Source: Nocardia flavorosea NBRC 108225
Lineage (GTDB): Bacteria > Actinomycetota > Actinomycetes > Mycobacteriales > Mycobacteriaceae
Reading direction: 5' to 3'
DNA length: 64,000 bases
Assembly: GCF_001613385.1 (NCBI RefSeq)
Contig: NZ_BDCG01000012.1
Location: forward strand, 62,001-126,000
Shown: positions 52,874-61,891 of the stretch, one piece after another
Position numbering within the stretch: position 1 is the stretch's first letter
Layout of the letters: each line of letters opens with the position of its first letter
Notes under the pieces: model-generated
Databases searched by the model: none
The model's input: only the letters and a program-made list of their open reading frames with translations
What the model was told of the DNA's origin: nothing
Translations under genes and position numbers: made by a program

Positions 52874-54085
52874 ATGGACAAGGACGCGTTCAGCGGGATC
52901 CGTGTGGTGGAGCTCGCGCAGTGGGTCTTCGTCCCGGTGGCCGGGGCACTGCTGGCGGACTGGGGAGCGGATGTCATCCGGATCGAACGCCCCGACGGCG
53001 ACCCCTACCGAAACCTCGCCACACAGGGCATCGGCTCCGATAGCGGCGGGGTGAATCTGTCGGTGGCCCTGGCCAATCGAGGCAAACGCTCGGTCTCGCT
53101 GGATCTGCAGACCGACCGGGGCCGGGAGTTGCTCGACGAACTGCTCGCCACCGCCGATGTCTTCCTCACGAATTTCCGGCCCGGCGCGCTACACCGGCTG
53201 GGACTCGATGCCGAACAACTCACGCGGCGGTTCCCGCGTCTCGTGTATGCCCGCGGTCACGGCTATGGCGTCCGCGGGCCCGAGGCAGATAAGCCGGGCT
53301 ACGATTCCTCGGCGTTCTGGGCGCAGGGCGGCCCCGCCTACGTTCTGACACCGGCCGATCGTGAGTATCCGATCAGCCAGCGCGGCGCGATGGGCGACCG
53401 CAACGGCGCGATGGCCCTGGGATTCGCGATGGCTGCGGCGCTGTTGCGGCGGAGCCGCACCGGTCGCGGGTCGGTGGTCGATGTCTCACTGCTCGCGACC
53501 GCGATGTGGATGCTGTCCTCCGATGTACTCGCGGCATTGGCGGGCAACTCGCCCGCGGTGGTGACCGGGCGCGGAGCTTCGCCCAATCCCCTGGTCGGCG
53601 CCTACCGCACCAAGGACGGCCGGCATATCCAGCTCGTCTTTCTCCAGGCCGACCGGTACTGGACGCAATTCTGCGATCTCGTGCAACGGGCCGATCTGGG
53701 CAGTGATCCACGCTTCGCCGATATGGCGTCACGGGCAACGCATCGCGCGGAATGCGTGGCCGAACTCGACGCGGAATTCGCGCGCCGCACCTTCGACGAG
53801 TGGAAACAGTTGCTGTCCCGGCTGGACGCGCCGTGGGCCCCGGTGCAATCGATCGGCGAACTCCTCGAGGACCCCCAGGTGCTGGCGAACGACTATCTCG
53901 GGGACGTCGATACCGACGCCGGCCCGGCGTACCGGCTCCCCACCGGACCGGTGCAATTCGACGAGCGCCCACCGGTCATGCGGCGGGCACCGGAACACGG
54001 TGAACACACCGAGGACCTGCTGCTGGAGCTGGGGTATTCGTGGAGCGATATCGCCGAACTGCAGGATGCCGGGGTGGTCCCGTGA
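52874..54085 (+). CDS. Family III CoA-transferase (CaiB/BaiF type)
   Basis: 403 residues. It begins GIRVVELAQWVFVPVAGALL and has ADVIRIERPDGDP; Asp144 in YDSSAFWAQGG aligns by position with the catalytic Asp of the family. It transfers CoA between carboxylic acids and so activates the operon's substrate. Start ATG 52874 has GGAGG upstream. The stop overlaps the next gene's start as GTGA. Confidence 0.93.
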   Translation: MDKDAFSGIRVVELAQWVFVPVAGALLADWGADVIRIERPDGDPYRNLATQGIGSDSGGVNLSVALANRGKRSVSLDLQTDRGRELLDELLATADVFLTNFRPGALHRLGLDAEQLTRRFPRLVYARGHGYGVRGPEADKPGYDSSAFWAQGGPAYVLTPADREYPISQRGAMGDRNGAMALGFAMAAALLRRSRTGRGSVVDVSLLATAMWMLSSDVLAALAGNSPAVVTGRGASPNPLVGAYRTKDGRHIQLVFLQADRYWTQFCDLVQRADLGSDPRFADMASRATHRAECVAELDAEFARRTFDEWKQLLSRLDAPWAPVQSIGELLEDPQVLANDYLGDVDTDAGPAYRLPTGPVQFDERPPVMRRAPEHGEHTEDLLLELGYSWSDIAELQDAGVVP

Positions 54086-54516
54086 CGACGCCCGCCCGGC
54101 CGCTCCCTGTCCCCGATGCCCGCTCGGCGCCGTACTGGGCCGCGGCGGCGCAGCATGAACTCGCGATCGCCCGCTGCGCCCGGTGCGACCGCTTCGAGAT
54201 ACCGCCCGAGGCGATCTGTTCCCACTGTGGCACCACCGATCCCGAATTCCGCTTCGAACCTGTCAGTGGCCGGGGCGTCGTACGATCCTGGACGGTGGTC
54301 CACCGGGCGTCGCTGGTCGGCTTCGCCGGTGACGTGCCCTATCTCCTGGTCGATGTCGAACTGGCCGAACAGGCCGGACTCCGGATGATCGGCCGGCTCC
54401 TCGACGGCCCCGATACCGTGCTGCGCGAGGGGATTGCGGTACAGGTGGCGTTCGAGGATGTCGCCCCGGGAACAGCGGTCCCGGCCTTTGCCCTGGCTCC
54501 TGGGGGATCATCGTGA
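54082..54516 (+). CDS. DUF35 OB-fold/zinc-ribbon protein
   Basis: 144 residues. The rubredoxin-like zinc ribbon has two CxxC pairs (CARC and CSHC); the OB fold follows (VVRSWTVVHRASLVGF, VPYLLVDVELAE). DUF35 proteins pair with thiolase-like proteins. In steroid side-chain degradation the Ltp2-DUF35 complex is an acyl-CoA retro-aldolase. GTG 54082 and the stop both overlap their neighbours (GTGA), which supports a stable complex with the following gene product. Confidence 0.92.
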   Translation: MTTPARPLPVPDARSAPYWAAAAQHELAIARCARCDRFEIPPEAICSHCGTTDPEFRFEPVSGRGVVRSWTVVHRASLVGFAGDVPYLLVDVELAEQAGLRMIGRLLDGPDTVLREGIAVQVAFEDVAPGTAVPAFALAPGGSS

Positions 54517-55709
54517 CCCGCCGGTTCCACGGGCACGTTGCCGTCGCCGGCTACGCTCACAGCAGCATTCGCCGCCGCAGCGAACGCCCGCTCGGCGCCC
54601 TCACCGTCGAGGTGGCGCGCGCGGCCGTCGCGGATGCCGGGTTGCGGCCGGAACAGATCGACGGATTCGTCACCTCGGCACTGTTCCCGACCGCCGGTGG
54701 CCACCGGGTCACCGACGGGGTGAGTGCGGTCTCGGCGGACTGGCTGGCGGCGCGGATGGGTGGTTCGCCCCGGTATATCGCCGGGTTCAGCGGTATCGGC
54801 CAGATTCCCGGTGCGATAGCGCTGGCGGCGAACGCGATCAGCGCCGGCGCCGCCGACTATGTCGTCGTACACCGCGCCCTGCACAACCCGGCCGGTGGCT
54901 ATCACGACAATCCGATGACAGCGGCCGAGGGCGCCCAGCAATGGACCGCACCCCAGGGATTCGGGGGCCCGCTGCCGATGATCGCCTTCCCCTATCGGGA
55001 GTACCTGAACCGGTACCGGGCCGATCCCGCCACGCTGGCCGCGGTCGTGGTCGAGGCCCGGAAGAACGGCGCGCGGATCCCGTGGTCGCACTGGTACGGA
55101 AAACCGCTCACCACAGAGGAATACCTGGCGGCGCCGATGATCAGCGATCCGGTGCGTCGTTTCGATTGCGACCTGCCCGTGGACGGGGCCGCCGCCTTCG
55201 TTCTCACCTCCGCCGAACGGGCCCGCGACCTCCCCCACCGGCCCGTGTACGTGTCCGGTTACGCGCAGAGCCCGCCTCCTCCGCACCGGACGGCGCTGCA
55301 CTGGCCGCTCGACGACATCATGGCGGGTGGCGAGATCGTGGCTCGGCGCCTCCGGGACGCGACGGGTTTACACCCCGCCCAGGTCGACCTGCCGCAGCTC
55401 TACGACGGATTCTCGCCGTTCGTCTATTTCTGGCTGGAAGCACTGGGATTCTGCCCGCCCGGGCAGGCCCACAGTTTCGTCCGCGACGGCGGTATCGATA
55501 GTGATGTACCCGGTCGTCTCCCGGCGTTGTCGGGCGGCGGGGCGCTGGGTAACGGCCGCATGCACGGCATACCGCAGATGCTCGAGTGCTATCTGCAATT
55601 GGCCGGTCGCGCCGGCGACCGCACACGTGCCGGTGTGACGACCGCCTTGGCCTGTCAGTCTTCGCCCCACTACGGCGGCGTCGTCGCCTACACCACCGAA
55701 CCCGGCTGA
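54513..55709 (+). CDS. Thiolase-like protein (SCP-x/Ltp2 type), putative acyl-CoA aldolase subunit
   Basis: 398 residues with thiolase folds but without the usual nucleophilic Cys: the segment is AGFSGIGQIPGAIALAANAI where thiolases carry Cys. The C-terminal family blocks are LYDGFSPFVYFWLEALGFC and GGGALGNGRMHG. This is the pattern of SCP-x-like proteins that act as retro-aldolases with a DUF35 partner. GTG 54513 overlaps the DUF35 stop as GTGA. Confidence 0.9.
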   Translation: MTRRFHGHVAVAGYAHSSIRRRSERPLGALTVEVARAAVADAGLRPEQIDGFVTSALFPTAGGHRVTDGVSAVSADWLAARMGGSPRYIAGFSGIGQIPGAIALAANAISAGAADYVVVHRALHNPAGGYHDNPMTAAEGAQQWTAPQGFGGPLPMIAFPYREYLNRYRADPATLAAVVVEARKNGARIPWSHWYGKPLTTEEYLAAPMISDPVRRFDCDLPVDGAAAFVLTSAERARDLPHRPVYVSGYAQSPPPPHRTALHWPLDDIMAGGEIVARRLRDATGLHPAQVDLPQLYDGFSPFVYFWLEALGFCPPGQAHSFVRDGGIDSDVPGRLPALSGGGALGNGRMHGIPQMLECYLQLAGRAGDRTRAGVTTALACQSSPHYGGVVAYTTEPG

Positions 55710-55740
55710 AACGCACGCCGCGGCAACAGGAGCCCCCACC

Positions 55741-57210
55741 ATGGAAAACATACTCACCGACCATCGCTCGTATATCGCCGGCGACCGCGTAACCGGTGGC
55801 GAAGCCTTCGCCGTCGAGAACCCTGCCGACGAGTCCCCGGTCGCCGAGATCCCGGCCACTCCCCTGCCCGAGATCGACCGGGCAATACGCGAGGCCCGGC
55901 GCGCCTTCGACAGTGGTGTGTGGTCCGACACGCCGGCCGGGGAACGGGCCGCGGTGCTGCGTGCGCTGCTGTCGTATCTCGAGACGATGCGGGAGCCGCT
56001 GGTCGCGACCATGGTCGCCGAGGCGGGACAGCCACGGATGTTCGCCGAACGCTCCCAATTCCTTTCGGGGCTGGCCATGGCCCGCGGGATGATCGACCTC
56101 TACCTGTCCATATCGCACGAGGAACCCAATCCGGTCCCCGTCGGCGAACTGGTCCGCGGGCGGGTGGCGCTCAGCCTCCGCAGACATGAGCCGGTCGGCG
56201 TCGTCGCGGCGATCACACCGTACAACGCGGCGTTCATCATGGCGCTGCAGAAGCTCGTTCCCGCGCTCATGGCGGGTAATTCGGTGATTCTGCGGCCGAG
56301 TCCACTGACCCCGATCTCGTCGCTGGTCTTCGGTGCCGCCGCCGAGGCCGCGGGGCTTCCCCCTGGCGTTCTCAGCGTGGTGGTCGAATCCGGCTCCGCC
56401 GGTGCGGAACTGCTCACCACCCATCCCGCGGTGGATATGGTGTCGTTCACCGGCTCGACCGCGGTCGGCCGCACCATCATGGCGCAGGCAGCGCCCACGC
56501 TGAAACGGGTCGCCCTCGAACTCGGTGGAAAATCGGCGCAGATCTATCTCGACGACGCCGTCGGCAAGGTCGCGGCCGGCGCCGCCGCCGTGATCGGCGG
56601 TACCGCCGGGCAGGCCTGTGTTGCCGCGACCCGGATGCTCGTCCCCCGCGAGCACAAGGACGAAGTACTCGAACTGGTCTCCCGGACCTATGCCGGCCTG
56701 GTCGTCGGCGCCCCCGCCGATCCGTCGACCACGATCGGTCCGCTGATCAGTGCCACGCAACGGCAGCGGTGTGAGGAAATCGTCGAACGCGCCGTGGACA
56801 AGGGGGCGACCGTGGTGCAGGGCGGTGTCCGGCCCAGCGGCTTCCCGCGCGGTTACTACTTCGCACCGACCGTGCTCGACGTTCCCGACAACGGCAACCC
56901 GGCCGCGCAGGAGGAGATCTTCGGCCCGATCCTGTCGGTGCTGGGTTACCGCGATATCGACGACGCCGTGCGGATCGCCAACGACTCCCCGTACGGATTG
57001 TCCGGCCAGGTGTACGGGGGCGATGCCGCCGCCGCCACGGCAGTCGCGCGCCGGTTGCGTACCGGCGCGGTGAATGTCAACACCGCGCTGTTCAGCGCCT
57101 ACGCCCCCAGTGGCGGTTACAAGCAGAGCGGCCTCGGCCGCGAACGTGGCCCGGACGGCATCCGGGCCTTCCAGGAAGTCAAACACCTCGTCATCGGCGA
57201 ACTCCGGTGA
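55741..57210 (+). CDS. Aldehyde dehydrogenase (NAD-dependent)
   Basis: 489 residues. Catalytic Cys293 in GQACVAATRML, general-base Glu260 in LELGGKSAQIYL, and the cofactor block FTGSTAVGRTI. Start ATG 55741 is 31 bp after the thiolase-like gene. It would oxidise an aldehyde released in the pathway, for instance by the putative aldolase. Confidence 0.95.
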   Translation: MENILTDHRSYIAGDRVTGGEAFAVENPADESPVAEIPATPLPEIDRAIREARRAFDSGVWSDTPAGERAAVLRALLSYLETMREPLVATMVAEAGQPRMFAERSQFLSGLAMARGMIDLYLSISHEEPNPVPVGELVRGRVALSLRRHEPVGVVAAITPYNAAFIMALQKLVPALMAGNSVILRPSPLTPISSLVFGAAAEAAGLPPGVLSVVVESGSAGAELLTTHPAVDMVSFTGSTAVGRTIMAQAAPTLKRVALELGGKSAQIYLDDAVGKVAAGAAAVIGGTAGQACVAATRMLVPREHKDEVLELVSRTYAGLVVGAPADPSTTIGPLISATQRQRCEEIVERAVDKGATVVQGGVRPSGFPRGYYFAPTVLDVPDNGNPAAQEEIFGPILSVLGYRDIDDAVRIANDSPYGLSGQVYGGDAAAATAVARRLRTGAVNVNTALFSAYAPSGGYKQSGLGRERGPDGIRAFQEVKHLVIGELR

Positions 57211-57238
57211 GCGAGCGACCGACCCCGAAGGAGTAATC

Positions 57239-58447
57239 ATGTCCACCGAACTCGCACTCGACTGGTTGATCTCGGTCGACGACCACATTCTCGAACCGCC
57301 GAACCTGTGGGTGGACCGCGTCCCGCGCGCCGACCGGGATCGCGCACCGCATATGGAATTCGACGACAACGGCGTGGATTGCTGGGTCTACGACGGTAAA
57401 CGCTTCCCGAGTTCCGGCCTGAGTGCGGTGGCGGGTAAGGAGAAGGAGGAGTTCAGCCCGAAACCGCTGTCCTACAGTGAAATGCGGCCAGGATGTTACG
57501 ATCCCACCGCGCGGATCGAAGATATGAATCGGGCCGGAATCCTTGCCTCCCTCTGCTTCCCGACGATCACCCGATTCTGTGGCCAGCTGTTCATGGAGGC
57601 CGGCGATCGCGAATTCGGCCTGGTCTGCCTGAAGGCCTACAACGACTGGGTGATCGAGGACTGGTGCGGCGCGGCACCGGGTCGTTATATTCCGCTCGTC
57701 CTCATCCCGCTGTGGGATCCGCAGCTGGCCGTGCGGGAGCTGGAACGGTGCGCTGCGAAAGGCGCCACCACCTTCGCGTTCTCGGAGAACCCCGCACCGC
57801 TGGGCCTGCCGACGATCCACGACCCGAGCGGCTACTGGGACCCGGTGATGGCCGCGGCCAACGATCTGGACCTGGTCGTCTCCATGCACGTCGGTTCGTC
57901 CTCGACGGTTCCACAGATCTCGAAGGACGCTCCGTTCCTGGCCAACCTGGCCTGGGGCGCGACCCGGACCTCCGGCGCGATGCTGTCCTGGTTGTTCAGC
58001 GGGATGTTCCAGCGTTTCCCGAACCTCAAGATCGCCCTGTCCGAGGGTGAAATCGGGTGGATGCCGTACTTCCTGGAGCGCGCCGAGCAGGTCCTGGACA
58101 AACAGCGGCATTGGGTGAAACGGGGAATGAACTGGGGTGACCACGCCGGCAGTCAGGGCGTCGACCTCGACACCCTCGATATCCGCCAGACCTTCCGCGA
58201 CCACATCTTCGGCTGCTTCATCGAGGACGCGCACGGTATCGCGAGCATCGCCGAGATCGGCGAGAACAACATCATGTGCGAAACCGACTATCCCCATTCC
58301 GATTCCACGTGGCCGAACTGCATCGATGTCGTGAAGAAGCAGATCGATCACCTCCCGGAGACGACGCAGTACAAGATCCTGCGCGGTAACGCCGAGCGGC
58401 TCTACCGGTTCACCCCGGCCCAGCCGCCGGTTCGGACAGCGGGCTGA
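57239..58447 (+). CDS. Amidohydrolase-related (Amidohydro_2) metal-dependent hydrolase/decarboxylase-like
   Basis: 402 residues. It begins ISVDDHILEPPNLW (metal-binding D-x-H replaced by DDH), has His in VVSMHVGSSS and ends with CETDYPHSDSTWP, the conserved metal-Asp block. This group (ACMSD-like) is frequent in actinobacterial steroid/terpenoid catabolic clusters. Start ATG 57239 has AAGGAG 5 nt upstream; next gene follows directly. Confidence 0.9.
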   Translation: MSTELALDWLISVDDHILEPPNLWVDRVPRADRDRAPHMEFDDNGVDCWVYDGKRFPSSGLSAVAGKEKEEFSPKPLSYSEMRPGCYDPTARIEDMNRAGILASLCFPTITRFCGQLFMEAGDREFGLVCLKAYNDWVIEDWCGAAPGRYIPLVLIPLWDPQLAVRELERCAAKGATTFAFSENPAPLGLPTIHDPSGYWDPVMAAANDLDLVVSMHVGSSSTVPQISKDAPFLANLAWGATRTSGAMLSWLFSGMFQRFPNLKIALSEGEIGWMPYFLERAEQVLDKQRHWVKRGMNWGDHAGSQGVDLDTLDIRQTFRDHIFGCFIEDAHGIASIAEIGENNIMCETDYPHSDSTWPNCIDVVKKQIDHLPETTQYKILRGNAERLYRFTPAQPPVRTAG

Positions 58448-58448
58448 G

Positions 58449-58673
58449 ATGCCGGGCTGGAGTGTCCAGATCGACCGGACACGCTGCCTCGGCTGCGGGG
58501 TCTGTGTGGCCTATGCGCCGGGCAGTTTCGCGCAGGACGGCGAAGGGCTGGCCGTTCTGCGCGATCCGCCGGCCGATTCGCTGGACGAAGTCCGCACGGC
58601 CGTGGACAGCTGCCCGACCGGGGCACTGAGCCTGGCGTCGACAGATGTCGCCATAACCGAACGAGAAGGGTGA
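58449..58673 (+). CDS. Ferredoxin, probable P450 partner
   Basis: 74 residues. Ligands Cys13, Cys16, Cys19 and Cys55 (CLGCGVC and SCPTGAL) give four cysteines, so a [4Fe-4S] cluster is possible. The better-known P450 ferredoxins of actinobacteria have a three-Cys [3Fe-4S] set. Start ATG 58449 one base after the amidohydrolase stop; the stop overlaps the SDR start as GTGA. The P450 encoded 0.8 kb downstream is the likely recipient. Confidence 0.93.
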   Translation: MPGWSVQIDRTRCLGCGVCVAYAPGSFAQDGEGLAVLRDPPADSLDEVRTAVDSCPTGALSLASTDVAITEREG

Positions 58674-59458
58674 GCCACGTGCTGCTCGAAGGAAAGACCG
58701 CGGTGGTCACCGGAGCCGGTTCCGGTGTCGGTGCCGCCTCGGCCCAGCGCTTCGCCGAGGAAGGCGCCGCGGTGGTGTGCGCCGATATCCGATTGGATCA
58801 CGCAAAAGAAACCGTGCGGCGCATCGAGGCCGGCGGCGGAGTGGCCGTCGCGGTCGAAACCGATGTCACGCAGGAGCGGGATATCGCCGAGATGATCGCC
58901 ACCGCCGCGGACCGATTCGGTCACGTCGATATCGTCTTCAACAATGTCGGCATCCCGACCCCTCGGCTGGGCGCCACGCTCGAGGACCACACCTTCCAGG
59001 ATTTCCAGCGCCTGGTGTCGGTGAATATCGGCGGAGTGTTCCTCGGCTGCACCTATGCCGTACTCCAGTTCAAACGACAGGGCAGCGCCGGCGTCATCCT
59101 CAACACAGGGTCGGTCGCGGGGCTGGTCGCCTGGGGTGGCGCGGTCTACGCCGCGACCAAAGGCGCCGTGCACCAGCTCACCAAGGCGGTGGCGATCGAG
59201 GGTGCGCCCTTCGGGATCCGCGCCAACGCGATATGCCCGGCCGGTATGCCCTATACCGGGTTCATGGCGGCCGGTGGCCTCGAGAGCTCCGCGGAAATGA
59301 CCGAGAAATTGGCCGCCAGCACCGCCGCCAATCATCCGCTCGGCCGCCCGATCACCGCGCAGGACTGCGCGGAGGCGGCCGTATTCCTGGTATCCGATAA
59401 CGCCGCGAATATCACCGGAGTGCTGTTTCCGGTCGATGGCGGCTATGTGGCGAGGTGA
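58670..59458 (+). CDS. Short-chain dehydrogenase/reductase
   Basis: 262 residues. Cofactor motif TGAGSGVGAA, NNVG, active-site Ser in NTGSVAG and YAATK. The Asp after the second strand (CADIRLDHAK) suggests NAD(H). GTG 58670 overlaps the ferredoxin stop. It probably oxidises a hydroxyl introduced by the P450. Confidence 0.95.
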   Translation: MSHVLLEGKTAVVTGAGSGVGAASAQRFAEEGAAVVCADIRLDHAKETVRRIEAGGGVAVAVETDVTQERDIAEMIATAADRFGHVDIVFNNVGIPTPRLGATLEDHTFQDFQRLVSVNIGGVFLGCTYAVLQFKRQGSAGVILNTGSVAGLVAWGGAVYAATKGAVHQLTKAVAIEGAPFGIRANAICPAGMPYTGFMAAGGLESSAEMTEKLAASTAANHPLGRPITAQDCAEAAVFLVSDNAANITGVLFPVDGGYVAR

Positions 59459-59462
59459 ACGA

Positions 59463-60710
59463 ATGACTCCGGCGAAAACCTTGGATCGCGACCGCGTACG
59501 CGAATTGTTCGACCTGCGCGGTGCCTATCTCGCCCAAACGGGCGGTGGATACCGGGACGACCCCTACCCCATCTGGCATCGGCTGCGCGCCGAGGCCGAG
59601 GTGCATCCGGGGACCGTGCACGAATTGACCGGATATGCGGGCCCGGCGGTGTTCCATGGGCTGCCGCTGCCCGACCGCCCACATTTCTCGGCCTTCAGCT
59701 TCGCCGCCTGCGATACCGCCTACCGCAACCCTGACGTATTCGCTTCCGCCCCGGGGCCGGTCGACCCGAATCAGGGCAGGATCGACCCGGTCAACAGCAT
59801 GATCTCGATGAACGGCGCACAACACCGCCGCTACCGTTCACTGGTCCAGCCGTCCTTCGTCCCGGCGAAGGCCCAGTGGTGGATACAGAATTGGATCGAG
59901 CAGACCGTGCACCAGCTGATCGACGGATTCGCCGCCGATGGCCGCGCCGAACTGAACGTCGATTTCTGTGCGGCCATCCCGGTGCTGACCATCACCGGCA
60001 GTTTCGGCGTACCGGTAGAGCAGGCACTCGAATTCCGGGCGGCGCTGGGGCGCCCCGAGGCCGTGGTGGACCTGATCCGCCCGATCGTCGCACAGCGCCG
60101 GGAGGCACCGCAGGACGATCTCATCAGCGTACTGGTCGAGGCCGAACTGAAGGGTGAGGACGGCACCGCCCAGCGGCTCACCGACGCCGAGATCCACTCC
60201 TTCGTGGTTCTGCTGCTGGCCGCCGGCTCCGGCACCACCTGGAAACAGATGGGGATCACATTGACGGCGCTGCTACAGCGGCCGGACGTGCTCGCGGAGG
60301 TCGCCGCGGACCGCTCTTTGCTGCGTCCGGCCATCGACGAGGCGCTGCGCTGGACACCGACCGATCCGATGTTCTCCCGGTATGTCACCCGCGACACCGA
60401 ATTGCAGGGCGTATCGCTCCCCGCGGGATCGGTCCTGCACTTGTGCGTCGGGGCGGCGAACCGGGACCCCGCACGCTGGGACAACCCGGACGACTACGAC
60501 ATCACCCGGCGGTTGCGGCCTTCCTTCGCCTTCGGCGGCGGAGCCCACGCCTGCCTGGGCATGCATGTTGCGAAGGCCGAAATGATGACCGGGATCGGCG
60601 CCTTGCTCGACCGGCTGCCGAATCTGGCGGCCGACCCGGACGCCGAACCCACCCGCTTCATCGGAATGTACGAGCGCGGGCCTACCGAGATACCGGTGAC
60701 CTTCGGCTGA
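59463..60710 (+). CDS. Cytochrome P450
   Basis: 415 residues. I-helix AAGSGTT, K-helix EALR, haem loop FAFGGGAHACLG with ligand Cys364. The start is ATG 59463, five bases after the SDR stop. It forms a unit with the ferredoxin and SDR genes: hydroxylation followed by oxidation of the operon's substrate. Confidence 0.95.
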   Translation: MTPAKTLDRDRVRELFDLRGAYLAQTGGGYRDDPYPIWHRLRAEAEVHPGTVHELTGYAGPAVFHGLPLPDRPHFSAFSFAACDTAYRNPDVFASAPGPVDPNQGRIDPVNSMISMNGAQHRRYRSLVQPSFVPAKAQWWIQNWIEQTVHQLIDGFAADGRAELNVDFCAAIPVLTITGSFGVPVEQALEFRAALGRPEAVVDLIRPIVAQRREAPQDDLISVLVEAELKGEDGTAQRLTDAEIHSFVVLLLAAGSGTTWKQMGITLTALLQRPDVLAEVAADRSLLRPAIDEALRWTPTDPMFSRYVTRDTELQGVSLPAGSVLHLCVGAANRDPARWDNPDDYDITRRLRPSFAFGGGAHACLGMHVAKAEMMTGIGALLDRLPNLAADPDAEPTRFIGMYERGPTEIPVTFG

Positions 60711-60735
60711 GCCGATCGGAACGAGGAGGAAGTCG

Positions 60736-61170
60736 ATGAACGAACCCGGATACCAGCCGCCCGACCTCAGCCTGCGCGGGCCCGCCCATGTCGCCCGATA
60801 CGAGGAGACCGACGGCGAGGTCGGCCACGAATGGAACGGCGCCCATATCCTGCTGCTCACGACCACCGGGCGCACTACCGGCCGTTCCCGCACCTCGGCG
60901 CTGATCTACGGCCGCGACGGTGCGGATTACCTGGTCGTGGCCTCGGCCGGCGGCGCCCCGAAGCATCCGGCGTGGTACCTGAACCTACAAGCGAACCCCG
61001 CGGCGGTGATCCAGGTCAAGGCCGACCGGTTACGGGTGACCGCGCGTACCGCCGACGCGGCAGAACGCCCGCGCCTGTGGGAGCTCGCCACGGCGTACTG
61101 GCCGAACTACGACGTCTATCAGAGCCGTACCAGCCGCGTCATCCCCCTCGTCGTGCTCAGCCCGTCGTGA
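60736..61170 (+). CDS. Deazaflavin (F420)-dependent nitroreductase-family protein (Ddn-like)
   Basis: 144 residues. The split-barrel family blocks LLLTTTGRTTGRSRTSALIY, VVASAGGAPKHPAWYLNL and the C-terminal YQSRTSRVIPLVVLSP match the Ddn/DUF385 group, which binds F420H2. Start ATG 60736 has GAGGAGG upstream. It probably reduces a double bond or quinone-like intermediate in the pathway. Confidence 0.92.
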   Translation: MNEPGYQPPDLSLRGPAHVARYEETDGEVGHEWNGAHILLLTTTGRTTGRSRTSALIYGRDGADYLVVASAGGAPKHPAWYLNLQANPAAVIQVKADRLRVTARTADAAERPRLWELATAYWPNYDVYQSRTSRVIPLVVLSPS

Positions 61171-61183
61171 TAGGACTTCAAGC

Positions 61184-61879
61184 GTGTCCACACCCAAGAG
61201 GCCCGCCCGATCCGACGTCCCCAGCACTTCGCCGCCCGGATGGGCCGACCGTGCCGCGGACCAATCGCAGTCGGTGCGGCGATCGAGGGCTCGCACCATC
61301 GAGCAGGCGCAGGGGATCGTCGCGGCCGCGCAGCGGTTGATCGAGGTGAAGGGGTCCGCCTTCACGACGCAGGAATTGTCGAAGGAGGCGGGGATCGCCC
61401 TGCAGACCTTCTACCGGCATTTCCCCAGCAAGGACCATCTCCTGCTCGCCGTCCTCGAAGATGTGATCTCCGATCGGATGGCCGAGATGGCGGCGGCCGC
61501 AAGCGAGTTGCCGGATCCGGTGGCGCGCTTACGTTTCTATATCCTCGCGGCGTTGCGATCGCTGCGCGCCGAAGACGGCGGAACCGCACGGCAATTCATC
61601 ACGTCCGAACACTGGCGGCTCTACCAGATATTTCCGGACGAGATGGCGCAGGTCAACATGCCTTTCGCCGGGTTGATCGAGCGGGAGTTGCGGGCGGCGG
61701 CCGAGTCGGGACTGCTGCGCCCGCACGATCCCGCCGCCGATGCCTGGATGGCGGTGAACCTGGTGACGTCGGTTTACCACCATTTCGCGTACGCGCCGCG
61801 CGAGAACATCGAAGCCGTCACCGAACAATTGTGGACATTCTGTTCGACCGCTTTCGGCGGTCGTCCACCTGACGAGTAA
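61184..61879 (+). CDS. TetR-family regulator of the catabolic operon
   Basis: 231 residues. The helix-turn-helix (FTTQELSKEAGIALQTFYRH) is preceded by a 40-residue basic/Pro-rich N-terminal extension. GTG 61184 lies 13 bp after the Ddn-like gene and 12 bp before the kinases, so it is inside the operon and probably autoregulated, perhaps through the repeats at 52830-52860. Confidence 0.92.
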   Translation: MSTPKRPARSDVPSTSPPGWADRAADQSQSVRRSRARTIEQAQGIVAAAQRLIEVKGSAFTTQELSKEAGIALQTFYRHFPSKDHLLLAVLEDVISDRMAEMAAAASELPDPVARLRFYILAALRSLRAEDGGTARQFITSEHWRLYQIFPDEMAQVNMPFAGLIERELRAAAESGLLRPHDPAADAWMAVNLVTSVYHHFAYAPRENIEAVTEQLWTFCSTAFGGRPPDE

Positions 61880-61891
61880 CGGGGCACAGCA

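Noticed and set aside
55318..57369. 683-codon minus-strand frame
   Set aside because: It is antisense to the thiolase-like and aldehyde dehydrogenase genes, which carry catalytic residues.
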